Positions 15,580 to 24,210 of a stretch of DNA of 64,000 bases are shown here, in pieces. Origin of the DNA: Paenibacillus terricola (GTDB taxonomy: Bacteria; Bacillota; Bacilli; Paenibacillales; Paenibacillaceae); the NCBI RefSeq assembly GCF_014779765.1, contig NZ_JACXZA010000007.1, forward strand, positions 124,001-188,000, written 5' to 3'. The notes below the pieces were generated by a model. That model made no database searches. It was not told where the DNA came from and saw nothing but the letters and a program-made list of their open reading frames with translations. Within the stretch, counting starts at the first letter, position 1, and each line of letters starts with the position of its first letter. A program made the translations under genes and the position numbers.

Positions 15580-17982
15580 ATGTCTACATTCTTGTACCGA
15601 ATCGGCAAGTCTGCTTACAACAAGCCATGGTATTTCATTACGAGCTGGATTGTCATTCTTGGCGTTGTACTCGCACTCATCGGCATTAACGGCATCCATG
15701 TTGGCTCCGAGATGAAGATTGAAGGCACCGAGTCTCAGAAAGTGCTCGACCAGCTGGCACAAGAGCTGCCGGAAGCGTCGGGAGGTCAAGCAAGTGTCGT
15801 ATTCGAAGCGCCGAAGGGCGAACGGTTAGACACGCCTGAGCGGGCAGCCCTGCTCAGCAAAGCAGTCAATGACGTTTATAACCTGGAGTACGTAATCAAT
15901 CCGGCCAAATTAGCAGCGGAAGCTGCCGCTGCAGCCGCAGCGAATGCAGATCAGACGCAAGCCGCTGCTGCAGACAGCGGCCAGCAACAGGCAACTGCAG
16001 ATAGCAGCCAGCAGCAAACGGCTGCGGATAGCGGTCAACAGCAAGCAAACGCTGCACCGTTCGGTCCGCTGATGGACAATGGCGCTCCCGTTACAGGCGT
16101 GACGTTGTCTGCAGACGGCAGCATCGCAATGTTTCAATTCCAATTCACCGTTCAGCAAATGGACCTGCCGCAAGAAGTTCTCGACAGTGTTATTAATACG
16201 GTAACGTCGGTTGAACAAGGCGGCTTGGGCATTAAGGCACTTCCAAGCGACACGTTGTCTTCGAAGCCTGCCGTTGGCGCGACCGAAGGCATCGGCATTG
16301 TCGTCGCTGCCATTGTTCTGTTCATTACGCTTGGATCGATCGTTGCAGCTGGCTTGCCGCTGCTTACCGCCCTGCTCGGCGTCGGCATTAGCGTCGGCGG
16401 CGCGTACGCATTCTCTAAATTCATCGGCATGAACGATGTAACGCCTGCGCTTGCGTTGATGGTCGGCCTTGCGGTCGGCATCGACTACTGTCTGTTCATC
16501 GTCAATCGTCAGCGCCGCATGATGCTCGACAATGGCCTCAGCGCTCGCGAAGCGGCGAGCCGGGCGATCGGCACGGCGGGCAGCGCAGTATTTTTCGCAG
16601 GATTAACCGTTATTATTGCCCTGTGCGGCATGCTCGTAATCGGCATCGCCTTCCTGTCGACAATGGCGCTTGTTGCGGCGGCAAGCGTATTCGTCAACGT
16701 ACTGATCGCTCTTACGCTGCTTCCGGCACTGCTCGGCCTCGTCGGTGAGCGCATCTGCTCGGAGAAAGCACGCAAGAACGCCGCGGCGAAGAACAAAATT
16801 GCAGATCGCCACGGGTTTGCTTATCGTTGGGCGAAAGGCACAGTGAAATATCGCTGGCTGATCATCGTCGCTTCCGTTGTTATTCTTGGCGTAGCCGCCA
16901 TTCCGGTAGCGAAGATGGAGATGGGCATTCCTTCCGGCGCAACGGCAAACTACGATACGACAACTAGACAGAGCTATGATGCGATTTCCGAAGGATTCGG
17001 CGAAGGGTTCAATGGTCCATTGCTGCTCGTCGCAAGACCGAATGCAGCGGATGGCAAGGTTACACAAGAAGTGTTGGGCAAGCTGGTACAAGGACTGCAG
17101 CAGCACGATGATGTCATGATTGTGAATCCGATGGGCATTAATCAGAATGGCGATTTGGCGATTATTAGCCTGATCCCGAAATCCGGCCCGACCGATAAGA
17201 CGACGAAGGACCTCGTTGCAGACCTGCGTGATCCTCAATCGGCTATCGCGCAAGCAAGCGATGTAAACATCGGCGTTACCGGCTTCACCGCTATCAATAT
17301 CGATATGTCGGCGAAGCTCGCTGAGGTGTTCCCGCTGTATGTCGGCATTATCGTTATTCTGTCGCTCATCATTCTGCTGCTCGTCTTCCGTTCGATCATC
17401 GTGCCGATCAAGGCGACGGTTGGCTTCCTGCTCAGCATTCTCGCGACATTCGGCATTACGACAGCCGTCTTCCAATGGGGATGGGTTCACGACTTGCTCG
17501 GCTTCGATACTGGCGGTCCGCTGCTCAGCTTCATGCCGATAATGGTTACGGGGATCTTGTACGGCCTGGCGATGGACTATCAAGTGTTCCTGGTCAGCTC
17601 CATGCGCGAATCGTATGTTCACGGTCACAAAGGTACGGCAAGCGTCGTATCCGGTTATGAACAAGCGAGCCGCGTTGTATTGGCCGCAGCGGTCATCATG
17701 GTGTCCGTATTCGCCGGCTTCGTCCTGACGCATGACATTATGATCAAACAGATCGGCTTCGCGCTCGCAATCGGCATTCTGATCGACGCCTTCATCGTCC
17801 GTATGACGCTTGTTCCAGCCATCATGGCCGTGTTCAGCGATCGGGCATGGGGCCTGCCTCGCTGGCTGGATCGTCTGCTGCCGAACCTCGACGTTGAAGG
17901 CGATAAACTTATCGCCGAACTGAACGCACAGGAGCAGCACACCAGCGTGAAGGCAAAGGCAAAAGTAGCGAATCATCATTAA
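15580..17982 (+). CDS. MMPL/RND-superfamily transporter
   Basis: 800 residues, two repeats of one TM plus extracellular loop plus five to six TM helices, as in MMPL/YdfJ-type exporters. Typical segments: GIDYCLFIVNRQRRM (TM4-like, Asp) and ILYGLAMDYQVFLVSSMRE in the second half. The first extracellular loop carries an Ala/Gln-rich insert with three 27-bp repeats (residues 131-157). AGGAGAGG precedes the ATG. Probably exports lipids or drugs by proton coupling, under the upstream TetR-type repressor; substrate unknown. Confidence 0.88.
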   Translation: MSTFLYRIGKSAYNKPWYFITSWIVILGVVLALIGINGIHVGSEMKIEGTESQKVLDQLAQELPEASGGQASVVFEAPKGERLDTPERAALLSKAVNDVYNLEYVINPAKLAAEAAAAAAANADQTQAAAADSGQQQATADSSQQQTAADSGQQQANAAPFGPLMDNGAPVTGVTLSADGSIAMFQFQFTVQQMDLPQEVLDSVINTVTSVEQGGLGIKALPSDTLSSKPAVGATEGIGIVVAAIVLFITLGSIVAAGLPLLTALLGVGISVGGAYAFSKFIGMNDVTPALALMVGLAVGIDYCLFIVNRQRRMMLDNGLSAREAASRAIGTAGSAVFFAGLTVIIALCGMLVIGIAFLSTMALVAAASVFVNVLIALTLLPALLGLVGERICSEKARKNAAAKNKIADRHGFAYRWAKGTVKYRWLIIVASVVILGVAAIPVAKMEMGIPSGATANYDTTTRQSYDAISEGFGEGFNGPLLLVARPNAADGKVTQEVLGKLVQGLQQHDDVMIVNPMGINQNGDLAIISLIPKSGPTDKTTKDLVADLRDPQSAIAQASDVNIGVTGFTAINIDMSAKLAEVFPLYVGIIVILSLIILLLVFRSIIVPIKATVGFLLSILATFGITTAVFQWGWVHDLLGFDTGGPLLSFMPIMVTGILYGLAMDYQVFLVSSMRESYVHGHKGTASVVSGYEQASRVVLAAAVIMVSVFAGFVLTHDIMIKQIGFALAIGILIDAFIVRMTLVPAIMAVFSDRAWGLPRWLDRLLPNLDVEGDKLIAELNAQEQHTSVKAKAKVANHH
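15970..16050 (+). repeat. three 27-bp in-frame tandem repeats in the MMPL gene
   Basis: Units at 15970-15996, 15997-16023 and 16024-16050 encode ADSGQQQAT, ADSSQQQTA and ADSGQQQAN. They lie in the first extracellular loop and are followed by the loop's folded part. Copy number could vary between strains. Confidence 0.8.
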
Positions 17983-17990
17983 AGCAAGCA

Positions 17991-18031
17991 AGCGCCGGAA
18001 CGCCCATGTGGCGGCTCCGGCGCTTTCTGTT
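17991..18031 (+). terminator. terminator of the TetR-MMPL operon
   Basis: AGCGCCGGA / TCCGGCGCT perfect arms (17991-18024) with an inner GCC/GGC pair, then TTCTGTTT. Confidence 0.8.
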
Positions 18032-18049
18032 TCGCGCGGATTCAACCGC

Positions 18050-18110
18050 TTGACAGAATCGATGATTTGTATTATCTTTAATTCAAGATAATTATCTTAA
18101 ATTTAAGATA
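18050..18110 (+). promoter_or_regulatory. promoter with two overlapping inverted-repeat operators before the pirin gene
   Basis: TTGACA (18050-18055), 17-bp spacer, TATCTT (18073-18078). Overlapping the -10 is ATTATCTT-6-AAGATAAT (18071-18092), and directly after it the perfect 18-bp palindrome TATCTTAAATTTAAGATA (18093-18110). The motif resembles the ATCT..AGAT operators of MarR-type quinone/electrophile sensors such as MhqR (known family; assignment here is inference). Repression would block the -10. Confidence 0.65.
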
Positions 18111-18156
18111 TCAAATGTCAAGGACATGAGATTACTCATAAAGGAGACGATTGAAG

Positions 18157-19038
18157 ATGACTACTTATCGTACAGTTGAAGGCATTTACCATGGCGCTCC
18201 CTTTCATATGGTGGGCGACGGATTCCGCGTTTCGAACTATTTCCCGAGCGGCAATAACTTTGCATGGCGTATTAGCCCATTCATCCTGCTCGACTATAAT
18301 GCACCGTTCGAATTCCCGCCAAGCCCGCATGTGAGAGGGGTCGGCGCGCATCCGCACCGCGGCTTCGAGACGGTGACGATCGCCTATGACGGTTATGTCG
18401 AGCATCATGACAGCTTCGGCAACCACGGCATCGTTGGCCCTGGCGACGTACAATGGATGACCGCTGCATCCGGACTGCTGCACAAAGAATATCATGAGCG
18501 TGAGTTCGGGAGACGCGGCGGGCTATTCCATATGATTCAGCTGTGGGTCAACCTGCCTCGCGAGCACAAAATGCACGCCCCTCGTTACCAAGAGCTGCTC
18601 AAAAGCCAAATGGGCTACGTCACGCTCCCGGATAACGGCGGTAAAGTTCGCATCATCGCAGGTGAATATAACGGTGTGAAAGGACCGGCTGAGACATTCA
18701 CGCCGATCAATCTGTTCGACATCGCCTTCCAGACGGGCGGCCGGGCGCAGTTCGAGCTTCCCGCATCACATAATACCGCGATGCTCGTCCTGAAAGGCGC
18801 CGTCAAAATCAATGACTCGCGCCAAGCGAGCGCAGGCGACTTCGTCCTCTTCGATAATGTGGCAGGCGAGATTACGGTAGAGGGTCATACGGACGATACG
18901 CTCGTCATCATACTGAGCGGCGAACCTATCGACGAGCCAATCGTTCAGCACGGGCCGTTCGTCATGAACAGCCGCGAAGAGCTGATCCAAGCCTATAATG
19001 ACTTCCAAGATGGCAAAATGGGCGATCCGAATTTCTAA
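18157..19038 (+). CDS. Pirin family protein
   Basis: About 293 residues, bicupin. The N-terminal cupin carries the pirin metal site: VGAHPHRGFETVTI (two His), then HHDSFGNHG and a Glu in HKEYHE. The C-terminal half is the pirin_C domain. Bacterial pirins include quercetin-2,3-dioxygenases and redox-linked regulators; the true substrate is unknown. The ATG at 18157 has AAAGGAG 10 bp upstream; a TTG two codons earlier is also possible but too close to it. The strong operator pair upstream suggests induction by quinones or electrophiles (inference). Confidence 0.88.
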   Translation: MTTYRTVEGIYHGAPFHMVGDGFRVSNYFPSGNNFAWRISPFILLDYNAPFEFPPSPHVRGVGAHPHRGFETVTIAYDGYVEHHDSFGNHGIVGPGDVQWMTAASGLLHKEYHEREFGRRGGLFHMIQLWVNLPREHKMHAPRYQELLKSQMGYVTLPDNGGKVRIIAGEYNGVKGPAETFTPINLFDIAFQTGGRAQFELPASHNTAMLVLKGAVKINDSRQASAGDFVLFDNVAGEITVEGHTDDTLVIILSGEPIDEPIVQHGPFVMNSREELIQAYNDFQDGKMGDPNF

Positions 19039-19047
19039 ATATAATAC

Positions 19048-19076
19048 AAAGGGTCAGCCGTCGAGGCTGACCCTTT
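19048..19076. terminator. bidirectional terminator, pirin / MFS
   Basis: Perfect 12-bp arms AAAGGGTCAGCC / GGCTGACCCTTT with a 5-base loop, between two convergent genes. Confidence 0.85.
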
Positions 19077-19092
19077 GCTCGCTGCACCAAAT

Positions 19093-20385
19093 TCACTCCG
19101 CCGATACAGCGACTTTCTTCCGGCCAATACGTGTCGATATCACAGCCGCGAACAGGCAGACGAATCCGGCCGATACGAACGCCGTCGAGTACGTGCCGAG
19201 CCAATCGCGGATCGCACCCGCACCGTACGCCGCTGTGGAAGCGCCAAGCTGATGCGCAACGACGACCCAGCCGAAGATCATCCCCGAACGTTCCTTGCCG
19301 AACTCCTGCGTCGCCAGCTTCACGGTCGGCGGCACCGTTGCAATCCAGTCCAGACCGTAGAAGACGCTGAAGACCAACAGCTCTGTTGGTCCAGCGCTCA
19401 ATGCGTAAGGCAGGAACAGCAGAGACAGTCCGCGCAGCCCATAATACCAGACGAGCAGCCAGCGGCTGTCGAACCGGTCGGACAACCAGCCTGATAGCGT
19501 TGTGCCGAACAGGTCAAACAACCCCATCAATGCGAGCAGACTCGCTGCCGTTACCTCGGTAATGCCGAAATCGCCGCAGGCCGGAATGAGATGCGTACCG
19601 ATCAGCCCATTCGTCGAATAGCCGCAGAAGAAGAACGTGCCGGCCAGCAGCCAGAACGATTTGCTGCCAAGCGCCGAACGAAGAGCAAGGAGGGGCGCCA
19701 AGAACAGATTGCCCCGGAACGGGGTTGGCTGAACGACCTCACTCGAGCCATATGGCGCAGCCCCCACATCCGAAGGATGATTCCGCATGAAGATTGCGAC
19801 GATCAGCAGCAGGACGACCAGCACTGCAACCGCCGTGTAAACAGCCGACTTCCATCCAGCCTCCACTGTAATGCGAGCAAGCAGCGGAAGGAACAACAGC
19901 TGTCCCGTCGCCGCGCTCGCCGTTAGAATGCCGACCACAAGACCCCTGCGCTTCGCAAACCATTTGTTCGATACCGTCACGCCAAGCACATTCGCCATGA
20001 AGCCCGTCGCGATTCCTGTTATGACGCCCCATAAAATTTCGAATTGCCACAACGCCGTCATTAGCGGCGTAACTGCAAGCCCTGCAGCCAATAAGCTGAT
20101 GGCGAACAGCATAACACGGCGTACGCCGAACCGCTCCAAGAACGAAGCCGAGAATGGACCGACAAGTCCGTAGAGGAATATGCCGACTGACACTACACTC
20201 GAAATCCCCCCGCGGCTCCAGCCGAAATCCTTCTCGAAACTCAGCATGAAGATGCTTGGCATCGAGCGGACACCCGCAGAAACGAGCAGCGTAACGAATG
20301 TGACGGCAACGACCACCCATCCGTAGTGCATGCGAGGCGCCTTCCGACCTGCTTCTGTTTGCGGCACAAGATTCACAGTAACCAC
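19093..20385 (-). CDS. MFS transporter (OFA-like)
   Basis: 430 residues with about 12 TM helices. Starts HYGWVVVAVTFVTLLVSAGVRSMP and has the MFS loop motifs FLERFGVRRVML and GWLSDRFDSRW, and a long central cytoplasmic loop. The N-terminal pattern resembles the oxalate/formate-antiporter branch (monocarboxylate transport). Encoded directly after a MarR regulator on the same strand (57-bp gap) with a copy of the same operator in the gap. Substrate unknown. Confidence 0.85.
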   Translation of the reverse strand: MVTVNLVPQTEAGRKAPRMHYGWVVVAVTFVTLLVSAGVRSMPSIFMLSFEKDFGWSRGGISSVVSVGIFLYGLVGPFSASFLERFGVRRVMLFAISLLAAGLAVTPLMTALWQFEILWGVITGIATGFMANVLGVTVSNKWFAKRRGLVVGILTASAATGQLLFLPLLARITVEAGWKSAVYTAVAVLVVLLLIVAIFMRNHPSDVGAAPYGSSEVVQPTPFRGNLFLAPLLALRSALGSKSFWLLAGTFFFCGYSTNGLIGTHLIPACGDFGITEVTAASLLALMGLFDLFGTTLSGWLSDRFDSRWLLVWYYGLRGLSLLFLPYALSAGPTELLVFSVFYGLDWIATVPPTVKLATQEFGKERSGMIFGWVVVAHQLGASTAAYGAGAIRDWLGTYSTAFVSAGFVCLFAAVISTRIGRKKVAVSAE

Positions 20386-20408
20386 TCACTCTCTCTATCC
20401 TATTTTGT

Positions 20409-20420
20409 TTGTACATACAA
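20409..20420 (-). promoter_or_regulatory. MarR operator copy before the MFS gene
   Basis: TTGTACATACAA, the exact reverse complement of the site before the marR-type gene at 20907-20918. Lies 24 bp upstream of the MFS start codon. Confidence 0.55.
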
Positions 20421-20442
20421 TCAAATTAATGCAAGAAGAAGC

Positions 20443-20877
20443 CTATTGCTTCTCCAACTGTTCACTCGAGAATATGAGCTGCTTCGAGATCTCATCCGCG
20501 AATTCTTTGCCGAGCAGCGCCTCATAACGGCTGCGCAATTCCCGTGATGCCGCCTTGATCGTCTCGATCATGCCTTCGCCCTTGGCCGTTGCGTAGACGA
20601 GCACCGTCTTGCCCTGCACCTTCCGTTCGACCAGCCCCTTAAGCTCCAGCTTATCAACGAATCGAGTCAGCGTGGATGGCGTTACCGACAGCTTCTCTGC
20701 CAGCTCCTTCTGGGAGATGCCCGGCGTTCCGACAGCAAGCCGAATCAAATACCCGTACATCGGCGTCAATCCCGTGGGGGCGAATGCATCCTCTGCAATC
20801 TTCGTAATCGTGCGGCCTAGCCGATTAGCCGTAAAGAACAAACAGTTAGTCAGGAAGCTTTCGTCCGGTCCGCTCAT
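20443..20877 (-). CDS. MarR family regulator
   Basis: 144 residues, full MarR winged-helix fold: GISQKELAEKLSVTPSTLTRFVDKLELKGLVERK is the recognition helix and wing region (about 53-88). It is the first gene of a probable two-gene unit with the MFS transporter. The same 12-mer site occurs before both genes, which points to repression of itself and the transporter (inference). AGAGGA precedes the ATG. Confidence 0.88.
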   Translation of the reverse strand: MSGPDESFLTNCLFFTANRLGRTITKIAEDAFAPTGLTPMYGYLIRLAVGTPGISQKELAEKLSVTPSTLTRFVDKLELKGLVERKVQGKTVLVYATAKGEGMIETIKAASRELRSRYEALLGKEFADEISKQLIFSSEQLEKQ

Positions 20878-20906
20878 GGTCGTGTCCTCTTTTCCGAATT
20901 TCTATT

Positions 20907-20918
20907 TTGTATGTACAA
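20907..20918 (-). promoter_or_regulatory. MarR operator copy before the marR-type gene
   Basis: TTGTATGTACAA on the plus strand (TTGT/ACAA arms, 4-base centre), 29 bp upstream of the start codon and repeated at 20409-20420. Confidence 0.55.
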
Positions 20919-20965
20919 CAAATATAAGGGTATCAATTCCAACTGTCAATGGGCGAATCCGAAAT

Positions 20966-20999
20966 TAAAAAGCCCCTCTCGCCTACAAGCGAAAGGGGC
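20966..20999 (-). terminator. terminator of the DinB-like gene
   Basis: GCCCCTTTCGC / GCGAGAGGGGC hairpin followed on the minus strand by TTTTTAATTT; 18 bp after the stop. Confidence 0.85.
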
Positions 21000-21017
21000 A
21001 TCCATTCCATCAGACGA

Positions 21018-21476
21018 TCAGTTATTCCGCGCGAATAAAATAAAGTCGAGCGCTTGCGGCTCTCCTGCCGTTTCTCGTAATATCCGATTAATCTGGCCGC
21101 GATGATACTGACCATGGAGGGCAACGTGTGTCAAAATATCTCGAATCGGCGTACGGAATACAGTGCCGTTCTGGCTCGCATACGTCAAATCCTCATCCAG
21201 CTGCTCTTCGGTCAGCGCAGCCAGATAAGCCGTATATTGCTGCTCATTGCTTGCGATGAGCGCTTCGATATCATCCACATCCGCATCATCCGCCCACAGT
21301 TGAAGATGTGTCGATGACTCGCCATTCAGCCGTATAATCCAGACTTGCTCGGCAATGGCAAGATGGCGAAATAGACGCAGCGCCTCCGGGCTTCCGCCCC
21401 CGCTATTCCTTACTGCATCCAGCAGCTGCCGATCCGCCCACAATTGATGCTCGAACATTCGTTTGACTGTTTTCAA
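21018..21476 (-). CDS. DinB/YfiT-like putative metal-dependent protein
   Basis: About 152 residues. DinB four-helix bundle with the His triad: His in LFRHLAIAEQVW and the pair in HVALHGQYHRGQI near residue 125. The family is metal binding; some members are thiol transferases, most are uncharacterised. The TTG at 21476 is preferred: GGGAGGG lies six bases upstream, whereas the ATG eight codons earlier has no binding site. Single gene. Confidence 0.82.
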   Translation of the reverse strand: MKTVKRMFEHQLWADRQLLDAVRNSGGGSPEALRLFRHLAIAEQVWIIRLNGESSTHLQLWADDADVDDIEALIASNEQQYTAYLAALTEEQLDEDLTYASQNGTVFRTPIRDILTHVALHGQYHRGQINRILRETAGEPQALDFILFARNN

Positions 21477-21533
21477 CGTTATCCCTCCCAGACATGGCAT
21501 CCGCCAATTACTGGTTATTATAACGGAATCACG

Positions 21534-22409
21534 CTAGTCTACAAGCCCTCTGCGCAGCAAAGCCGCGAATGCCGCCGCCGCGGGACGAAGCTGTCTGCCG
21601 CGCAGCTGAATCATGCCGTGTTCAATCGGCTCAGGCACAGGCAGCGTCAGCTGGACAAGCTGCCCCGTATGCAGCTCATCCATTACGTTCACCAGCGGCA
21701 GCAGAGAAACCCCATATCCGGCTTGCACCATCCGCTTAATTAGTTCAATGCTCGGGTAACGCAATTGCATTTGCGCGAGCGCAGGATGCCCCGCTTCGCG
21801 AAGCAGCTGCTCGCCTACTCCGTGATAGTAACATTGGTTGCCGTAGCTGATATAAGCACTCTTCCGATGCCGTTCTCCACGTTCATGCGGCGCTGAGACC
21901 CACACCATCTCCTCCTGCAGCAACGGTGTAAAAATCAACCCGTCATGCATCGGGTCCCGCGGCACGATTCCGAGCTCATCCCGCCCATCGAGCACCCGCT
22001 CGCATATGTCCTGCATGAAGCCTGTGGAGAGCTGCATCTCCACCGCTTCGAATCGCTCGGCGTATTCGGCGAGCAGCCTTGGCAGTCTGGCCACGCAGTA
22101 CGATTCGAGCGCGCGCACGCGCAGCACGCCGTTCGGCTGCTCGGAACGCTTCAGCTCATCCTCAAGCGCCTGACTGAGCACAGCGAACTGCTCCGCGAAT
22201 CGCGCCAGCGCAAGACCCGCCTCGGTCGGCTCGACGCCGCGCGGGAGCCGGTCGAACAGCCTCTTGCCGCTGGCCTTCTCGAGCTGGGCGATATGGGTCG
22301 TGACAGTCGACTGTACATAACCCAATCTATCAGCCGCCCGGCTGAAGCTTCGTTCCTCCATGACAGCCTGAAACGTCCGGATGGATCGGCCATCCCATTC
22401 GTTGAACAC
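21534..22409 (-). CDS. LysR family transcriptional regulator
   Basis: About 291 residues. N-terminal HTH (IRTFQAVMEERSFSRAADRLGYVQSTVTTHIAQLEKASGKRLFDR) and C-terminal substrate-binding domain from about residue 90. GTG at 22409 has AAGGAGG nine bases upstream; the ATG seven codons earlier lacks a site. Divergent from the HPP-family membrane protein gene 120 bp away, the standard LysR/target layout, so it probably activates that gene. Confidence 0.88.
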   Translation of the reverse strand: MFNEWDGRSIRTFQAVMEERSFSRAADRLGYVQSTVTTHIAQLEKASGKRLFDRLPRGVEPTEAGLALARFAEQFAVLSQALEDELKRSEQPNGVLRVRALESYCVARLPRLLAEYAERFEAVEMQLSTGFMQDICERVLDGRDELGIVPRDPMHDGLIFTPLLQEEMVWVSAPHERGERHRKSAYISYGNQCYYHGVGEQLLREAGHPALAQMQLRYPSIELIKRMVQAGYGVSLLPLVNVMDELHTGQLVQLTLPVPEPIEHGMIQLRGRQLRPAAAAFAALLRRGLVD

Positions 22410-22529
22410 GGCGTGTGTCCTCCTTGGCATTCGATTTTGAAATACCAGATATCGCGTTCATTCATTTTTCAAATTGATAATCACATGCTAACATTAGGAA
22501 CAGTTCATCGTAAAGGAGAGATTACACCT

Positions 22530-23051
22530 ATGTTAACCCGCTTCCTACGTCCGCTCCTCCCCGCCGTTGGGGCACTAATAGCTGTACTCGTCTTGCTCGC
22601 ATTCGAGCATACAACCGACCTCACGATGCTGATGGCTCCATTCGGCGCATCATGCGTCATTGTGTTCGCTCTGCCGGACAGCCCGCTCGCCAGACCGCGC
22701 AACGTCATCGGCGGCCATATGATCAGCGCGTTAACAGGTCTTATCGTCTATCATGCATTCGGCAACCACATCTGGTCGATAGCCCTTGCAGTCGCCTTGT
22801 CGGTCTACCTCATGCAAGTAACGGGTACCATTCATCCTCCCGCCGGCGCCGATCCCATCGTCGTTATTCTAGCAGGAGCCGGATGGTCGTTCCTCTTCGC
22901 GCCCGTCTTAGCCGGGGCCGTCATTCTAGTCGGGCTGAGCGCATTGTACCGTTATATGATGAAGAAGCGTGCCCAACAACAGCAGCAGTCGGCGGCATCG
23001 GCAGCCATCGCGAAACCAACGATCGTCAAGTCCACTTCAACAAGCGCATAG
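22530..23051 (+). CDS. HPP family membrane protein
   Basis: About 173 residues with four to five TM helices and the eponymous HPP motif in VTGTIHPPAGADP. Some HPP proteins of cyanobacteria and chloroplasts transport nitrite; the role in Firmicutes is not known. The start ATG follows AAAGGAG; the open frame extends 195 codons upstream, but that part is the reverse of the lysR-type gene. The C-terminal tail is low-complexity (Gln/Ala/Lys/Thr). Probable target of the divergent LysR protein. Confidence 0.85.
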   Translation: MLTRFLRPLLPAVGALIAVLVLLAFEHTTDLTMLMAPFGASCVIVFALPDSPLARPRNVIGGHMISALTGLIVYHAFGNHIWSIALAVALSVYLMQVTGTIHPPAGADPIVVILAGAGWSFLFAPVLAGAVILVGLSALYRYMMKKRAQQQQQSAASAAIAKPTIVKSTSTSA

Positions 23052-23073
23052 CATTGCGCTGCCTTGCACCAAC

Positions 23074-23116
23074 AAAGGGCTGCAGCAAATCCATTCGATC
23101 TGCTCAGCCCTTTTTT
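23074..23116 (+). terminator. terminator between HPP and WYL genes
   Basis: AAAGGGCTGCAGCA / TGCTCAGCCCTT arms then TTTTTTATTT on the plus strand; serves HPP and overlaps the convergent gene's stop codon. Confidence 0.8.
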
Positions 23117-24071
23117 ATTTGTACATGCCCCCAAGATGCTGAATTTCCTCTCGCAACCGTGTCATCAATGTCGATGGGCCTGCTGCCTCTACGAGATGGG
23201 CAAGCGCGAGCATAGCTCGGACAGCCGACTCCTCACTCTCGAAACCGACCTCCGCCCTTCGTACTCCTGCTTCCTCTCGCATCTGAAACAGTACCCCGCC
23301 CAACCGGGCAACCCGTTCCGCAGAATCCTCATGATGCAGCACAACCGCCACGATATAGGGGAACTGTCGATGTTGATAGGACGCCAACCACTGCTCCCAG
23401 AACGTCTCCAGACGGAACGCCGTCGGACGCTCGAATACGGTGTCGGTCGGTTCAATCGACTGAATGCTCGACACACGAAGTGCTCGAATGCTCTCATCCG
23501 AACGGCCAATGACGAACCATATGCCGGCCTTCAGCACGATGCCATAGCTATCCAGCGATAGTTCCGCAGTTGAATGCAGACGGTTCTTGTACGTTAGCTG
23601 CAAGCGCCGCTGCTCCCATACCGCCTTCCGGATAAGCCGCAGTCTGTCATCCCCCTGCTGCTGCTCCGGCTGGGCATGCCAGCTTCCCATATCGATGAAC
23701 ACCCGATTGCGAATCCAATCGGCATCCTCCCGATGCTGATTCGATAAGCTTCCCATCAGTTTGAGCAGCGCTGAACGCATCGCCTGTTCAATGCCCAGCT
23801 GCTTAAAGGGCTGCTCGTTTATCTGCAGGAATATGGCATGGACCTCCGACGTGTTCAAACCATCGAGCTTCGTCCGATAATTGGCCGGCAGCATGAAGCC
23901 GCCGCCAAGACCGCCCTCCGACTGCACCGGTACGCCCATGCCGCTTAGTGCATCCATATCCCGATAGATCGTCCGCTCAGACACCTCCAGCAGCTGCGCC
24001 AGCTCATTCGCCGTCATTCTTCCCGCCTGCTGCAAATACATCATGATGGACAGAAGCCGATCCGCTCGCAT
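23115..24071 (-). CDS. YafY-type HTH-WYL transcriptional regulator
   Basis: About 318 residues: DeoR-like HTH (RADRLLSIMMYLQQAGRMTANELAQLLEVSERTIYRD, 2-40), a WYL domain (about 135-215, with LSLDSYGIVLKAGIWFVIGR) and a C-terminal WCX extension. WYL regulators sense nucleic acid or small ligands. The start is one of three closely spaced codons; ATG 24071 agrees with the usual family N-terminus, GTG 24077 has slightly better spacing from AGAGG. Divergent from the MFS gene, with a long inverted repeat between them. Confidence 0.85.
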   Translation of the reverse strand: MRADRLLSIMMYLQQAGRMTANELAQLLEVSERTIYRDMDALSGMGVPVQSEGGLGGGFMLPANYRTKLDGLNTSEVHAIFLQINEQPFKQLGIEQAMRSALLKLMGSLSNQHREDADWIRNRVFIDMGSWHAQPEQQQGDDRLRLIRKAVWEQRRLQLTYKNRLHSTAELSLDSYGIVLKAGIWFVIGRSDESIRALRVSSIQSIEPTDTVFERPTAFRLETFWEQWLASYQHRQFPYIVAVVLHHEDSAERVARLGGVLFQMREEAGVRRAEVGFESEESAVRAMLALAHLVEAAGPSTLMTRLREEIQHLGGMYK

Positions 24072-24108
24072 CTTCACCACATCCTCTCTTCCATGTATGG
24101 CGGCCCTC

Positions 24109-24135
24109 ACTCCCTGACAGTAGATGTCAGGGAGT
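24109..24135. promoter_or_regulatory. 11-bp inverted repeat between WYL regulator and MFS gene
   Basis: ACTCCCTGACA-5-TGTCAGGGAGT, perfect arms, centred between two divergent genes. Likely operator of the WYL protein (inference); a terminator is unlikely because no T-tract follows on either strand. Confidence 0.6.
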
Positions 24136-24210
24136 CCATGCTATTATAGCTCACAACTAAACCCGATGACGAAGTATGCAAACCACCTTAAGAGGAAAGG
24201 AGGAATACAT

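Noticed and set aside
16603-18045. Long minus-strand open frame (480 codons) opposite the MMPL gene
   Set aside because: It is the antisense of a clear membrane transporter; its His/Arg/Asp-rich translation has no family features and no ribosome binding site.
21945-22529. 195-codon upstream extension of the HPP gene
   Set aside because: Antisense to the LysR gene; AAAGGAG and the family start point to 22530.
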